From: Anolis sagrei
Taxonomy: Eukaryota > Chordata > Lepidosauria > Squamata > Anolidae
NCBI RefSeq assembly: GCF_037176765.1
Contig: NC_090034.1
Coordinates: 27,722,875 to 27,786,874 of the forward strand
Length of the DNA stretch: 64,000 nt
Direction of reading: 5' to 3'
Under the pieces are notes generated by a model. That model ran no database searches. It was given only the letters and a program-made list of their open reading frames with translations, and was not told where the DNA came from. Within the stretch, counting starts at the first letter, position 1, and each line of letters begins with the position of its first letter. Both the position numbers and the translations under genes were made by a program. Shown piece by piece: positions 38,182-47,784 of this stretch.

Positions 38182-41100
38182 AAGGTGCCGGAGGATTTGC
38201 CATTTCCCATCAAGGTTGGCAGCAAGAGCAGTCGCCCCGACTTAGCCAGATCTGCATCTAGCCAATTGAGTGAGAAGGCACTGCTTGGTTGTTTTGCAAC
38301 TCTCCCCTCCGGGTGCCCTGTCACATGGCTCGATTGCACAATCCAAGGCATGTCTATCAGGAGCCACATGCTCAGCAATAGAGCATAAATTAAGTCCTGC
38401 CCCAGAGAAGCGGTGACTCCTGAGCTATGGGAGTGAATGAGCTAGTGCAGATGTCTCCAAAAAGAAAGGAGGCATCCCGAAAATTAAATAAATTGTGGAA
38501 GACCGTGAAGTGGGCTCATAACACTATGCAGCAAAATTTGAAAAAATGTCTGCTCCTGATTTAAAAGTGTTATTCCCGTTTTTTGTTTTTTTTATTGGTA
38601 CCTTCTTCAAAAAAGAGATGTTCTACTCCAGGAACTTGGTTGTTTTGTAGCTGAACTATAAATCCCAGCAACTACTAACTCACTCACTCCACCAACCCCA
38701 CCAGTATTCAGATTTGAGCATATTGGGTATTTGTACCAAATTCAGACCAGTGAATGGAAACGCATCCTGCATTTCAGATATTTACATTATGTTTCATAAC
38801 AGTAGCAAAATTAGAGTTATGAAGTAGCAACAAAAATAATGTTATGGTTGGGGGTCACCACAACATGAGGAACTGTATTAAGGGCATTAGAAAGGTTGAG
38901 AAACACTGATCTATCGAAAAGTAGAAGTCATGAGGAGGACGGAATTGAGCACCCTGAATTTTGGGCTAAAATCCAGATAGATTGGCTTGTTTCTCCAGCA
39001 AGCCTTGGCCTCGCCTGCTTTCTCCCTTCTCCAGCTCTGAGAAGACCTACCTCACAATGTCTTCATGGCAATGCTAGAGCCAGACTTCCTATCTACGTAG
39101 TGCCCTCTTGATTGTTTTTGTGCCTGCCACAAATGAGGTGGCAATTGCTTGAGACTCTAGTGTAGCTTTTCTAAACCTGGGAGTCGGGATCCCTGGGGGG
39201 GGGGGGGGGGGGGTCGCAAGGGGTTTCAGAGCAGTCACCAAAGACCATAAGAAAACACATATTTCTTACGGTTTTACAAACTCCTTTGGCAAAGAAGGCT
39301 GAAGATCTCTCCGCCTGTCCTTCCCTTCCTTTTTGGAAACCTACAGGGAATCCTCCCACCAAAAGCCCCCCTTCTGCTGTGATTGGCACGCCTTTAAGCT
39401 GGCCTCTCAGCCAAGGAGAGGTCTGTTTCTGAGACTCCAAGTGGGGCGGGGAGAGCAGGCATGGTACGCATGGATGGGCGAGGGAGAGCACACAAGCCTG
39501 GAGGGAGGCTCCTGCCAGCGAGGCCCTTCAAGGCAGGGGGGAAAGCGCCCACACGACGTGGGACTGGGACTGGCTAGCAGCAGAAGCAGCTTAGGTAATT
39601 TGTGATACTATTTATTAGAAAAAAAGTCAGTTTTCCCTTTTGTTTTTTATTAATGCTTCCATTAGGATCAGGATGTGGGTGAACTACAACTCCCAAAATT
39701 GTGGTCAGTCCTTCCCAAATCCCACCAGTATTCACAGTTGGTCATGTTGGGTCTGTGTGCCAAGTTGGGTCCAGATCCATCATTGTTTGAGTCCACAGTG
39801 CTCTCTGGATGAAGGTGAATTGACACTGGGACTTCTGGGAGTTAGAGTCCCAAATACCTGGAGGGCCAAAGGGGAGGGATTACTGGTTGCCCAAGACACA
39901 AGTTTGTCCCTTGCAGAGACCCAGTCTCCTTTAGGGTTCCTGCTTGGACTCAAAATTTAAGGAAGATTGAAACAATGATTAATGTGGTGTTCCTGAATAA
40001 AGCCCTCTATGTCGTTCTTTCTTTCTTTCTTTCTTGGCAGCATGGCTCCCAAGATCGTGTTCAACAGAATAAATGGCAAAAAGCCTGCTCTCACCATCCA
40101 ACCCACATCAAATGTAGAAGAAAGCTACACCGTGGCTCACGAAGAAAACGTTCGCTTTGTATATGAAGGTAAGTGGGATCCTGAGGGTGTGGCATCCTCT
40201 GCTTGGTTTCCCCCAAATAACATGAGAAATAGATACCACTCCGGCAGTATGATAATATGATAATATAATTATAATTATACTAGCCGTCCCCTGCCATGCA
40301 TTGCTGTGGCCCAGCCTGGTGATCTGGAAAAAAATTGAGAAAGTGTTAGTTTCTAATATATGTAATGTCCTTATGCTTGTGGGTAAACAGTATTTCTTGT
40401 TGTTTCTTTGTTAGTGTTGATGTAGAGATTGTCTGGTTAGCCTACTTTGGAACATGCAACATATCACTGTCCTTCTTTAGGAGTCCCTTTCAAATCTATG
40501 ATACTATATCTGTCTGTGCTAGGTGTGGATGATGGGAGCCACAACCTGCTTACCTCCATGATTTAAAGACTTCTGGAAAATAAGTTGGCGACAATATACT
40601 TACTTCCTGAGAAAGCCCCGAAGGAAAGGAATTGAGTGTCACTGAGTGCAGTTTGATAGAAATTGAATCGCCATGATTCCATGCTATGGAATCCTGGGAG
40701 CTATAGTTTTATGAGCCTTCTCTGCCAAAGAGTTCTGGTGCTTCACCAAACTACAATTATACAGCGTAGCTACATCCTCAGAGGCACTGTATCTGTTTCT
40801 TCACTCACTTTGCATTTCTTTCTCAACAGCATCATAGTAAAAGAAACTATTTGAGTGTGCAGTCCATACATCAGGCATGCACTGACTTTGGCCCTCCCTC
40901 CAGGTGTTTTGGATTTCAACTCCCACAATTCCTAACAGCCTATTATTCTATTAGGAATTAGAATAATAGAATCATAGGATCCTAGAGTTGGGAGAGACTT
41001 CGTGGGGCGTGGGCCATCCAATCCAACCCGATTCTGCCAAGAAGCAGGAAAATCGCACTCAAAGCACCACACTCCAGGGCAGTGAGTTCCACTGTTGAGC

Positions 41101-44100
41101 AGCTCTCTCTCACCGCTAGGAAGTTCTTCCTCGTGTTCAGGTGGAATCTTCTTTCCTGTAGTTTGAAGTCTTTATTCCGCATTTTAGTCTCTAGGGCTGC
41201 AAAAAGCAAGCCTGCTCTCTCCTCCCTATGACTTCCCCTCACATCTTGATCCATGGCCCTCATCATGTCTCCTCTCATCCTTCTCTTCTTCAGGCTAAAC
41301 ATGCCCAACTCTTTCAGCTGCTCCTCATAGGGCTTATTCTCCAGACCTTTGATTCTTTGAGTCGTTCTTTTCTGGACACATTCCAGCCTGTCAACATCTC
41401 CCTTCAATTGCAGTGCCCAGAACTGGACACAGTGTGATTCCAGGTCGCCAAAATCCCATTGGCTTATTTAGATGCCTCATGACATGTTCACCTTGCTGTC
41501 CAAGAGATACAGTACATCTGGGTACAGTACATGTACTGCTATCGAGCCAGGCATTCTCCCCCATTCTGTATCTCTACATTTCATTTTTTCTGTCTAAGTG
41601 GAGTATCTTCATAGAATCATAAAATCAAAGAGTTGGAAGAGACCTCATGGGCCATCCAGTCCAACCCCCTGCCAAGAAGCAGTAATATTGCATTCAAATC
41701 ACCCCTGACAGATGGCCATCCGGCCTCTGTTTAAAAGCTTCCAAAGAAGGAGCCTCCACCACACTCCAGGGCAAAGAGTTCCACTGCTGAACGGCTCTCA
41801 CAGTCAGGAAGTTCTTCCTCGTGTTCAGATGGAATCTCCTCTCTTGTAGTTTGAAGCCATTGTTCCGCGTCCTAGTCTCCAAGGAAGCAGAAAACAAGCT
41901 TGCTCCCTCCTCCCCGTGGCTTCCTCTCACATATTTATACATGGCTATCATATCTCCTCTCAGCCTTCTCTTCTTCAGGCTAAACATCCCCAGCTCCTTA
42001 AGCCGCTCCTCATAGGGCTTGTTCTCCAGACCCTTGATCATTTTAGTCGCCCTCCTCTGGACACATTCCAGCTTGTCAATATCTCTCTTGAATTGTGGTG
42101 CCCAGAATTGGACACAATATTCCAGGTGTGGTCTAACCAGAGCAGAATAGAGGGGTAGCATTACTTCCCTAGATCTAGACACTATGCTCCTATTGATGCA
42201 GGCCAAAATCCCATTGGCTTTTTTTGCCGCCACATTGCATTGTTGGCTCATGTTTAACTTGTCCACGAGGACTCCAAGACCTTTCTCACACGTACTGTTC
42301 TTGAGCCAGGCATTGTCCCCCATTCTGTATCTTTACATTTCGTTTTTTCTGCATTTGTCCCTGTTGAACTTTATTTTTAACTTTGGCCCATCTGTTAGGA
42401 TCATTTTGAATTCTGCTTCTGTCTTCTGGAGTATTGGCTGTCCCTCCCAATTTGGTCCCATCTGCAAACTTGTTGATCATGCCTTCTTCTCACTCTTCAT
42501 CTAATTCATTAATAAAGAGGCCAAACTGAACCAGGCCCAAGACGGAGCCCTGCTTCTGGCACTCCACTCCTCACTTCTTTCCAGGATGAAGAGGAAGCAT
42601 TGGGAAGAAGTACCCTCTGGGTTCATTCACTTGACCAATTACAGATCCACCTAACCATAGTTTTGCTGAGCCCACATTGGACTAGTTTCCTTGCAGAAGG
42701 TCATGGGGGACCTCATTGAAGGAAGGCCTTACTGAAATCCAGATACGCTACAGCCACGGAGTTCTCTGCATCTACCTGACTTGTAATGCTATCGAAAAAA
42801 GAGATCACATTCATTGAGGGAGTTGCAGTCCAAAACACCTCAAGGGAGGGCCGAAGTCAACCCATGCCTGCCTTAAATGCTACTGAAAGCCCTCTGGAGC
42901 CTTTGAGCTGCATGCAAATGCTATACCATTTATTTATTTATTTATTTGGGTTGCTTCTACCCCGCCCTTCTCACCCCGGAGGGGACTCAGGGCGGCTTAC
43001 AAAAGCAAGGCACAATTCGATGCCCGCATCACATAACAGCAATAAGACAAATAACATCAGTTAACAGAAAACAGCAATTCTAGCAATAACATCAATTAAC
43101 AGAAACAATTACCCACCCTCCTCCTTTTCCTTCCAGCCTGGCAACAGGTAGAACAACAGCTGGATGACAGCCGGCAGGGAAATAGCGGCCCCGGCCCAGT
43201 GCAATATGCAGAAAAGGCTCCCAGCCCCGAACTGAAAGGTAAGAAAGCCCCCATGGGAACAGCATGGAGCCCGTGCATAGCAGGCAAGGAGAAGTGCAGA
43301 CCGTCCCCCAGGGGCAAACAAGGTTTCTTAAGTTGAATTTTCATGGAAGTTGGAACAGGGACATTTTCTAAGTATAACTCCAGCCAAATACACACACACA
43401 CACACACATATGAGGGTGGGTCAAATGTTTTCCCTCCTGTGTCATCAAAATATTATGAATGAACATACTGTTGGGGCATGTAAAATCAGTTAGTGTGTGT
43501 GTGTTAACTGAAAATGCAAAGGACAAAGCTGATTGGTTGGGCCATGCCCAAGGAACTAGCTGAGCCTGGGACTTTCGGCAACAGTTACATATTCAGGCTG
43601 CTAGCTATCTAAACTGATTTGCTTCTTGGCTGCTAAAAGGAGATCTCTTACATGGACACAAAAAGGACCATTTTGAATCTCTCTAAAGGGACATTTTGTG
43701 AGTCAGTGAAATTGTTCAAACGACTGCACATATGTTGATCTGCATTACAAAGAGTAAACTTGTTCTTTATTGATCATCTGCATGACATATATTTTCTCTG
43801 GCAAGACAGTGTGTGGACTGGTCAGAAATGAACTATGCATGGTTTTCATTTAGTCACACATACAACAGCAGAAGTTGTTCCAGATCATAGCCTGAACTGC
43901 CCTCTACACAAAACTACCGTTCAATAGAGTCACCATTAATTTGTACACATTTGCGCCATCGTTTAACCCAGGCATCAAAACCATTTTGGAAAAATTCAGT
44001 GTTTTGCTTTGTGACCCATGATTTTAAAGCTGTTTGAACATCATTCAAGTCATTGAATCTGAAACTTTCAAACTTCTTCACCCAACCCCACACATTGCTG

Positions 44101-44636
44101 ATGCCAAAATGTGAAATCTTTCTCTAAATCTATTACCTAAGGAATCTAACAATTCAAGATAATCTGTTAATAATATATGAACAAAATGGATTTTCCTTTC
44201 ATAATGTCTTAAACTTGAGTGAATGGTAAAGTATGTTATACTTACTTTGTACAAGTTGCCATCTGCGTACAGATCTAGACACGTTTCATTATTTTTGAAT
44301 GTATATTTTCTGATTATATATATATATAATCAGAGATTGTGTCAAATAATAATATATATATGAGATTGTGTCAAATAATTAATAAAAAATAAAGTAAAAA
44401 ATAATATATGAACAAAGTTTGTTATGTATTGCTATAACTATCATTCTTGTCTCTGTTTTTAATCTGCTTTTTAATTTATTAGTATTTGATATTTGAGGTT
44501 TAAGATGTTTTCACTAGTTGTTTACGAGTCTTTATTGTTTTTCTGCACTTTACAGTATTGAATGTTCGCTGCTATGCTGTAAACCATCCTGAGGCCTCCT
44601 GGGGAGATAGGGTGGGGTAGAAATAAAGTTTTATAG

Positions 44637-44675
<39 letters not shown>

Positions 44676-44817
44676 GCACATCATACTTTGCAGACATGTT
44701 TTTCTTCCGTGCCTTCCTGATTTTATATCTCCTTTTTATTTCCCAGATTTTGTGCCTATAGACCTGGAAGACTGGTGGGCACAGCAATTCCTGGCCAAAA
44801 TTGAGAATGGCTCCTAG
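33187..44817 (+). CDS. MCRIP2: MCRIP2 (FAM195A), five exons, complete
   Basis: MAPK-regulated co-repressor-interacting protein 2, a small, mostly disordered protein. In mammals this family is linked to CtBP co-repressor binding (MCRIP1) and to stress granules and the DDX6 RNA-decay factor. Five exons join with GT-AG sites in consistent phase (52+88+128+102+71 bp = 441 bp, 146 aa; human about 160). The protein runs MYTITRGPSKLVTQRRTG, a Gln/Glu-rich stretch (RAQQQQEEKPHE), IVFNRINGKKPAL, SYTVAHEENVRFVYEAWQQV and the C-terminal VPIDLEDWWAQQFLAKI. The PIDLE segment resembles the PxDL CtBP-binding core. The ATG at 33187 fits the universal MYTIT start. Polyadenylation is probably at AATAAA 45155-45160. 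Introns 2 and 3 are full of DNA transposons. Confidence 0.96.
33480..34800. repeat. AT-rich block in MCRIP2 intron 1 with long hairpin
   Basis: TATA-type low-complexity DNA containing (AT)n near 34090-34120. Unique arms at about 34154-34232 and 34792-34867 are inverted copies (CTGCCCTATGGGGTCCTGGG.. against ..CCCAGGACCCCATAGGGCAG). A MITE lies between them at 34285-34432. Confidence 0.85.
34285..34432. mobile_element. Inverted-repeat MITE, right half
   Basis: CTCACAACTTCTGAGGATGC..GGAAAACTTACAACAACCCA plus tail GTGATTCCAGCCATGAAAG. The left arm is largely missing. Confidence 0.7.
34900..35770. promoter_or_regulatory. MCRIP2: GC-rich domain around MCRIP2 exon 2
   Basis: CpG-containing DNA from exon 2 far into intron 2, with GGGGCGTGGCC (35478-35488) and the quasi-palindrome GGCTCCTTTAAGGAGCC (35728-35744), whose half also occurs at the MCRIP2 promoter. 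It may be a second unmethylated island or internal promoter. Inferred. Confidence 0.4.
35001..35088 (+). CDS. MCRIP2: MCRIP2 coding exon 2
   Basis: PTQQVESKASELKCRRRAQQ and QQEEKPHE. The acceptor at 34999-35000 is part of an 11-bp tandem duplication, GACCCACGCAG at 34990-35000 and 35001-35011. Using the second AG would shift the frame. The first matches the family sequence GPTQQ. Donor AAAA|GTGAGT. Confidence 0.93.
35813..36586. mobile_element. Foldback mariner with both ends alike
   Basis: Left end AGGGTGGGTCACAAAG..GCCTCCTGTGACATAAA. Right end TTTATGTCACAGGAGG..TTTTGACCCACCT. Both derive from the same mariner terminus in opposite orientation. The plus strand between about 36030 and 36300 encodes transposase remnants (YSPDLAPSDFDLFGP, as read across breaks). 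A GGGTTGTTGTAGG MITE is inserted at 36322-36536. Lies in MCRIP2 intron 2. Confidence 0.8.
36322..36536. mobile_element. Inverted-repeat MITE nested in the mariner
   Basis: TGGGTTGTTGTAGGTTTTTC.. and ..AACCTACAACAACCCA, with duplicated GCAGGCATCCTCA in the centre. Mariner sequence (TTCATTCACAATAT / TTCGTTCATAATAT) resumes on both sides. Confidence 0.85.
36784..37509 (+). mobile_element. SPIN-like non-autonomous hAT, full length
   Basis: Starts CAATGTTTCTCAACCTTCCT, continues TTCCTCATGTTGTGGTGACC and TTGCTACTGTTATGAATTGT (as in the SPIN family, by recollection), and ends CCCAGGCTGAGAAACGCTG. It is flanked by a near-perfect 8-bp duplication, CTCTAGAT (36776-36783) and ATCTAGAT (37510-37517), which fits the hAT pattern. 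No transposase. In MCRIP2 intron 2. Confidence 0.88.
37540..37970 (-). mobile_element. Inner part of the SPIN-like hAT, inverted
   Basis: GAACTACAACTCCCAGAAAG, GTGTGCCAAGTTTGGTCC and AGTGCTCTCTGGATGACAG are inverted inner units of the element at 36784-37509. It probably belongs to the copy ending at 38908, with unrelated DNA in between. Confidence 0.7.
38100..38180 (+). mobile_element. L2 3' tail
   Basis: GGGGAGATGGTAGCAGGGTA then TAAATAAAGT(ATT)n. Confidence 0.7.
38181..38640. other. MCRIP2 intron 2, nothing recognised
   Basis: Unique-looking sequence between an L2 tail and a hAT end. It may include DNA inserted into the inverted hAT copy. Confidence 0.35.
38641..38908 (-). mobile_element. 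End of a SPIN-like hAT, inverted
   Basis: ATGGTTGGGGGTCACCACAA..GGAACTGTATTAAGGGCATT..AAGGTTGAGAAACACTG is the reverse complement of the start of the element at 36784. The outer end is at 38908. Confidence 0.85.
39165..39310 (+). mobile_element. SPIN-like hAT end with poly-G
   Basis: TTCTAAACCTGGGAGTCGGG, a G run of about 22, GGTCGCAAGGGGTTTCAGAG, CACCAAAGACCATAAGAAAA: the opposite terminus of the same hAT family. Inner parts continue at 39655-39850. Confidence 0.65.
39655..39850 (+). mobile_element. hAT inner fragment
   Basis: GTGAACTACAACTCCCAAAA..TGTGTGCCAAGTTGGGTCC..CACAGTGCTCTCTGGATG. Confidence 0.6.
40018..40036 (+). repeat. (CTTT)n forming a splice polypyrimidine tract
   Basis: TTCTTTCTTTCTTTCTTTCT runs directly into TGGCAG, the MCRIP2 exon 3 acceptor. 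Confidence 0.9.
40041..40168 (+). CDS. MCRIP2: MCRIP2 coding exon 3
   Basis: NMAPKIVFNRINGKKPALTI, then SYTVAHEENVRFVYE. Acceptor TTGGCAG, donor GAAG|GTAAGT. The most conserved exon of the gene. Confidence 0.96.
40279..40640 (-). mobile_element. Helitron-like 3' end, inverted
   Basis: ACTAGCCGTCCCCTGCCATG..CATTGCTGTGGCCCAG is the reverse complement of the terminal region seen at 31500 and 62228. The right boundary is not defined. Confidence 0.45.
40640..40960. mobile_element. MITE pair
   Basis: 40640-40775: TCAATG-type MITE (CATGATTCCATGCTATGGAA, GCCAAAGAGTTCTGGTGC). 40870-40955: palindromic MITE left arm (CCAGGTGTTTTGGATTTCAA). Confidence 0.6.
40960..41430 (-). mobile_element. CR1 3' end, inverted
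   Basis: The minus-strand frame has [20 protein letters not shown] and KLQERRFHLNTRKNF. Plus-strand start AGAATAATAGAATCATAGG is the inverted 3' terminus. Confidence 0.88.
41610..42800 (-). mobile_element. CR1 LINE, longest copy, inverted
   Basis: The minus frame at 41694-42323 gives 209 codons of ORF2 C-terminus (LVRPHLEYCVQFWAPQFKRD, RRATKMIKGLENKPYEERLK). Upstream in a shifted frame lies KFADGTKLGGTANTPEDRSR, from the RT region. Second CR1 insert in the same orientation in MCRIP2 intron 3. Not intact. Confidence 0.92.
42818..43125 (-). mobile_element. MITE fragment and inverted L2 3' end
   Basis: 42818-42880: GGAGTTGCAGTCCAAAACAC. 42926-43125: (ATTT)n, CTACCCCGCCCTTCTCACCC, GGGACTCAGGGCGGCTTAC, the inverted L2 tail, ending about 15 bp before the MCRIP2 exon 4 acceptor. 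Confidence 0.7.
43137..43238 (+). CDS. MCRIP2: MCRIP2 coding exon 4
   Basis: AWQQVEQQLDDSRQGNSGPG, then PVQYAEKAPSPELK. Acceptor TTTTCCTTCCAG, donor AAAG|GTAAGA. Confidence 0.95.
43424..44110 (-). mobile_element. Mariner remnant split by a solo LTR
   Basis: GGGTGGGTCAAATGTTTTCC..ATGAATGAACATAC continues after the LTR as AACAGCAGAAGTTGTTCC, ACCCAGGCATCAAAACC and GACCCATGATTTTAAAGCTG, the same order as in the mariner at 45623. Transposase C-terminus, inverted, truncated. Confidence 0.8.
43469..43858. mobile_element. Solo LTR (fossil), 390 bp
   Basis: Starts TGTTGGGGCATG and ends TTTAGTCACA (TG..CA), flanked by a perfect 5-bp duplication CATAC (43464-43468 and 43859-43863). The host mariner is continuous across the empty site. 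No internal retroviral region. An LTR retroelement left by recombination between its two LTRs; family not assigned. Younger than the mariner it interrupts. Confidence 0.8.
44111..44499. other. MCRIP2 intron 4, nothing recognised
   Basis: AT-rich, with a small duplication of GAGATTGTGTCAAATAAT around 44333-44380. Confidence 0.4.
44500..44680 (+). mobile_element. L2 3' end
   Basis: GCTATGCTGTAAACCATCCT..GGGTGGGGTAGAAATAAAG then (ATT)n, about 65 bp before the MCRIP2 exon 5 acceptor. Confidence 0.75.
44747..44817 (+). CDS. MCRIP2: MCRIP2 coding exon 5
   Basis: DFVPIDLEDWWAQQFLAKIE, NGS, stop TAG (44815-44817). Acceptor TTTTTATTTCCCAG. Confidence 0.96.
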
Positions 44818-45180
44818 CGAAGGGTCACGGGAAGGCGGAAACCAAGGGGGAAACAAAACAAATGATTTTTAATGTAAGAAAATGCACACCTGTTCAGGTG
44901 AAGAGAGAAGACAAGGGGGAGAGGAACGGGACCGTGCCCGTCCCCATGCTTGCATTCGCTCCGGGAGAAGCGGCTGGAGGCACTCTGCTTCTTGTTCCTT
45001 CCATGGGATGCGCCAGAACCTGAGTAAGGAAGAGTCCCATGGGTGGTCTGCTCTCAAAGAAGGGAAGCGGGAAGGGGCTGGCAACCCCCATCCTTCTCTC
45101 GCACAGAGCCAGAGCCCATAGCAGTGGCCCGGAAGGTCAGGACCTGCCTTTGACAATAAACGTACCCAGTGCTGCCAACC
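44818..45180 (+). other. MCRIP2: MCRIP2 3' UTR (putative)
   Basis: Unique sequence with canonical AATAAA at 45155-45160. The transcript probably ends near 45180. Confidence 0.7.
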
Positions 45181-45484
45181 AAACAAATCATGCCTTTGCT
45201 TGAATATGGAGAAGGCGCCCAGGGCTGTGTCTCTGTTGCTCAGGTGCAAGCGAAAACCACAGCCACCTCCCCAGATTCACATACAGTGTTTTTGCAGGCA
45301 CAAACAGGGACTCACTCCCTTTACATGGCCCTCCAGATTGTTTTGGATCACGACTCCCATCATCCCCAAATCTGTTGATGATTCTGACTGTGACTGATGG
45401 AAGTTCTATACTCTTGTTCTTAAGCTGAGTTTGTATGCAAATCGAAACAGATACATTTTTAAAGTCTCATTGCAACCACAAATA

Positions 45485-46212
45485 AGGCTGGATCTTCGCT
45501 GCCATATATTATCCAGATCATCAAAGCAGATAATCCAGACAGCAAAACAAACACCATAATGGTATCAACTGTTTCATGTGTTCTCTCTCTCTCTCTCTCT
45601 CTCTCTCAACACACACACACAAAGTGTGGGACAAAAAGTTTTGCCTCCTGTGTCATAAAAATGTTATGAATGAATCTATAACAGCAGAAATTACTCCAGC
45701 TCGTGTCCTCTACCCAAAACTACCATTCAACACTGTCACCATCAATTTGGACACATTTTGTCATCATTTAACCCAGGCATCCAAACCATTTCAGAAAAAT
45801 TCAAGGTTTTGCTTCATGACCCATGATTTTAAAGCTGTTTTAACATCAACCAAGTCATTGAATCTGAAACCACACAGACTGCCTTTCAGAGGCCCAAACA
45901 GGTCAACGTCAGAAGGGGACAAATCATAAACATCTTTCAAGCAATGATGGATTTCCTGAGGTGTGCATTTTTTTTCTGGAAATTCATTGACGACTCTTTC
46001 TTTTAGCTTTAGATTTATAGTTCTAATCAGTCAATCAGAAAAAGAAAAGACTGTATCAGTAGAGTAAGGTTACCTCTTTCATACCATGCATAGATAGTCC
46101 AGTAACTGGGAAAGAAAGAAAAGCTGGGAGCGATGGAGGCATTACATTTTGACCCACCTGCATGTGTGTGTATATATATATATGTGCATGTGTGTATGTG
46201 TATATGTATGTA

Positions 46213-46271
<59 letters not shown>

Positions 46272-46380
46272 GGCACATGGAAGGGTTAATATCCCTATGG
46301 TGCTTGTTTTGCTGTCTGCATTATCCGCTTTGATGATTTGGATAATCTGTGGCAGTGAAAATCCAGCCTTATTTGTGGTT
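45485..46380. mobile_element. MITE split by a mariner and microsatellites
   Basis: GGCTGGATCTTCGCTGCCAT..CAAAGCAGATAATCCAGAC (45485-45540) and TTATCCGCTTTGATGATTTG..GTGAAAATCCAGCC (46318-46370) are the two inverted ends of one MITE. (CT)n, (AC)n, a mariner, (GT/AT)n and (GA)n lie between. Confidence 0.65.
45623..46158 (-). mobile_element. Internally deleted mariner
   Basis: Inverted ends: GTGTGGGACAAAAAGTTTTG and CATTTTGACCCACCT. The minus strand encodes LSPSDVDLFGPLKGSLCGF, DVKTALKSWVM and CVQIDGDS, the C-terminal third of a mariner transposase with the last catalytic Asp. Most of the transposase is deleted. Same family as 35813 and 43424. Confidence 0.82.
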
Positions 46381-46612
46381 GTGGAAGGAAGTATTTCACA
46401 TCTTTTTGCACAAATCCCTCTGTGCAGAAATACCTTAAGCAAACAAACAAAATACATAACTGGGATGGTAGTCACTGCATAGCTCCTTACTGTGCTTATG
46501 CTTTTCCCAACATTTGGGCTGAGAACTATGGCTGTATAACGCAGCTTCAGAATGCCAATTAACTGCATCGAACTGGATTAAGTGGCAGTGTCGACTCATA
46601 TAATCCAGTTCA

Positions 46613-46825
46613 GTGGAGCCCCCTCGAATCCAGGGAGGGTGTGGATGAGCTCCTTCTGTCAGCTCTAGCTCCCCAGGCAGGGGCATGAGAGAAGCCTCCA
46701 CAAGGATGGTAAAACATCAAAACATCCGTGCATCCCCTGGGCAACGTCCTTGCAGACGGCCAATACTCTCACACCAGAAGTGACTTGCAGAATCTCAAGT
46801 TGCTCCTGACACACACACAAAACAG
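46613..46825 (+). mobile_element. SINE of a second family, inside a MITE
   Basis: GGAGCCCCCTCGAATCCAGG..AGAGAAGCCTCCACAAGGAT..CTCAAGTTGCTCCTGACAC. The tRNA-like head is partly deleted. Flanks CAGTTCAGTG and CAGTTCGGTG look like its target duplication within MITE sequence. Confidence 0.65.
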
Positions 46826-46829
46826 TTCG

Positions 46830-47780
46830 GTGCAATTCAGTCTGCATTATATGCGTCTGTACTGATCTTATAATGCAGTTCAGGCATTATAGTTCCAAAG
46901 TCCCCAAACCTATCGATTATTCTGACAGTGACTGATGGGAGTTGTTAGCCAAAATCATGTGGATGGGCAGCATTTCCTTCCCCTGTTGTGTGTTGTTGCT
47001 GGTGCCAACGCAGGTCAAAATCCAGAGTATTGCAATAGTTGAACATATTGCAATGCTCTGGATTTGGAAAAGGGTGTGATTTGTAGAACTGAGAAGAGAG
47101 TGCTTCACCAAAGCAGCATCGGAAGTGGTGCCATCTGTATATGGTTCAAGATGCATACTATCCAGGCTTTGGTGCAAGCTGTCCCAACCCAACATTATCT
47201 AGGTAGGTTAGACTACAACCCCCACCCCAGGTCCCATCACCATTGGCCATGCTGCCTGGATGATGGAAGATACAGCTCAATACATACAGAAGGGCTTACA
47301 ATGGCTGGTACAGTGTTCAGTAGTTCCAACTATAGATGGTTGAATTTCATGAGGAGAAGGAAACAGACATGAGAGGCAAATGGGTGCCAGATGTCCTTCT
47401 GCGGACTGGGCTCAGGCCTCTGTGCCAGTCTCCACACTTCCTTGCTTTGAATGTTATGCAGCCATAGTGGAGCTGAGTTTTTGTCTCCATGTTGCTAAGC
47501 TTTGTGAAACTTGGCAGCTTTTGGCGCCCAGGTCCTAGCAAAGCTGAGTGCTGGCATGCAGTGTCTTTTCTGCATTTCCAGATTTTGGCCAAGAGCTTAT
47601 TAACAACGCTCTTGCTATTCAGAGCTATGCTGCCCCAAGATAATGTAAAACAGAGGAAGAATTGTGGTGCCTGGGTGCCATAGGTTGCCTGTCACAGCTC
47701 TCATTTCCTTTGACCAGCTATGCCCACAGAATGTGTGATTGGGCACCTAAGAGCTACTTTGTCACCCCCATGTAATTCAT
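46830..47780. other. Intergenic stretch, nothing recognised
   Basis: Unique-looking apart from the MITE end at 46830-46890. No exon-like block. Part of the interval where the MCRIP2-ABCA3 junction must lie. Confidence 0.35.
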
Positions 47781-47784
47781 AGCT

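Noticed and set aside
41694-42323. 209-codon minus-strand frame as a host gene
   Set aside because: It reads as CR1 ORF2 C-terminus, and many homologous pieces occur in the window.
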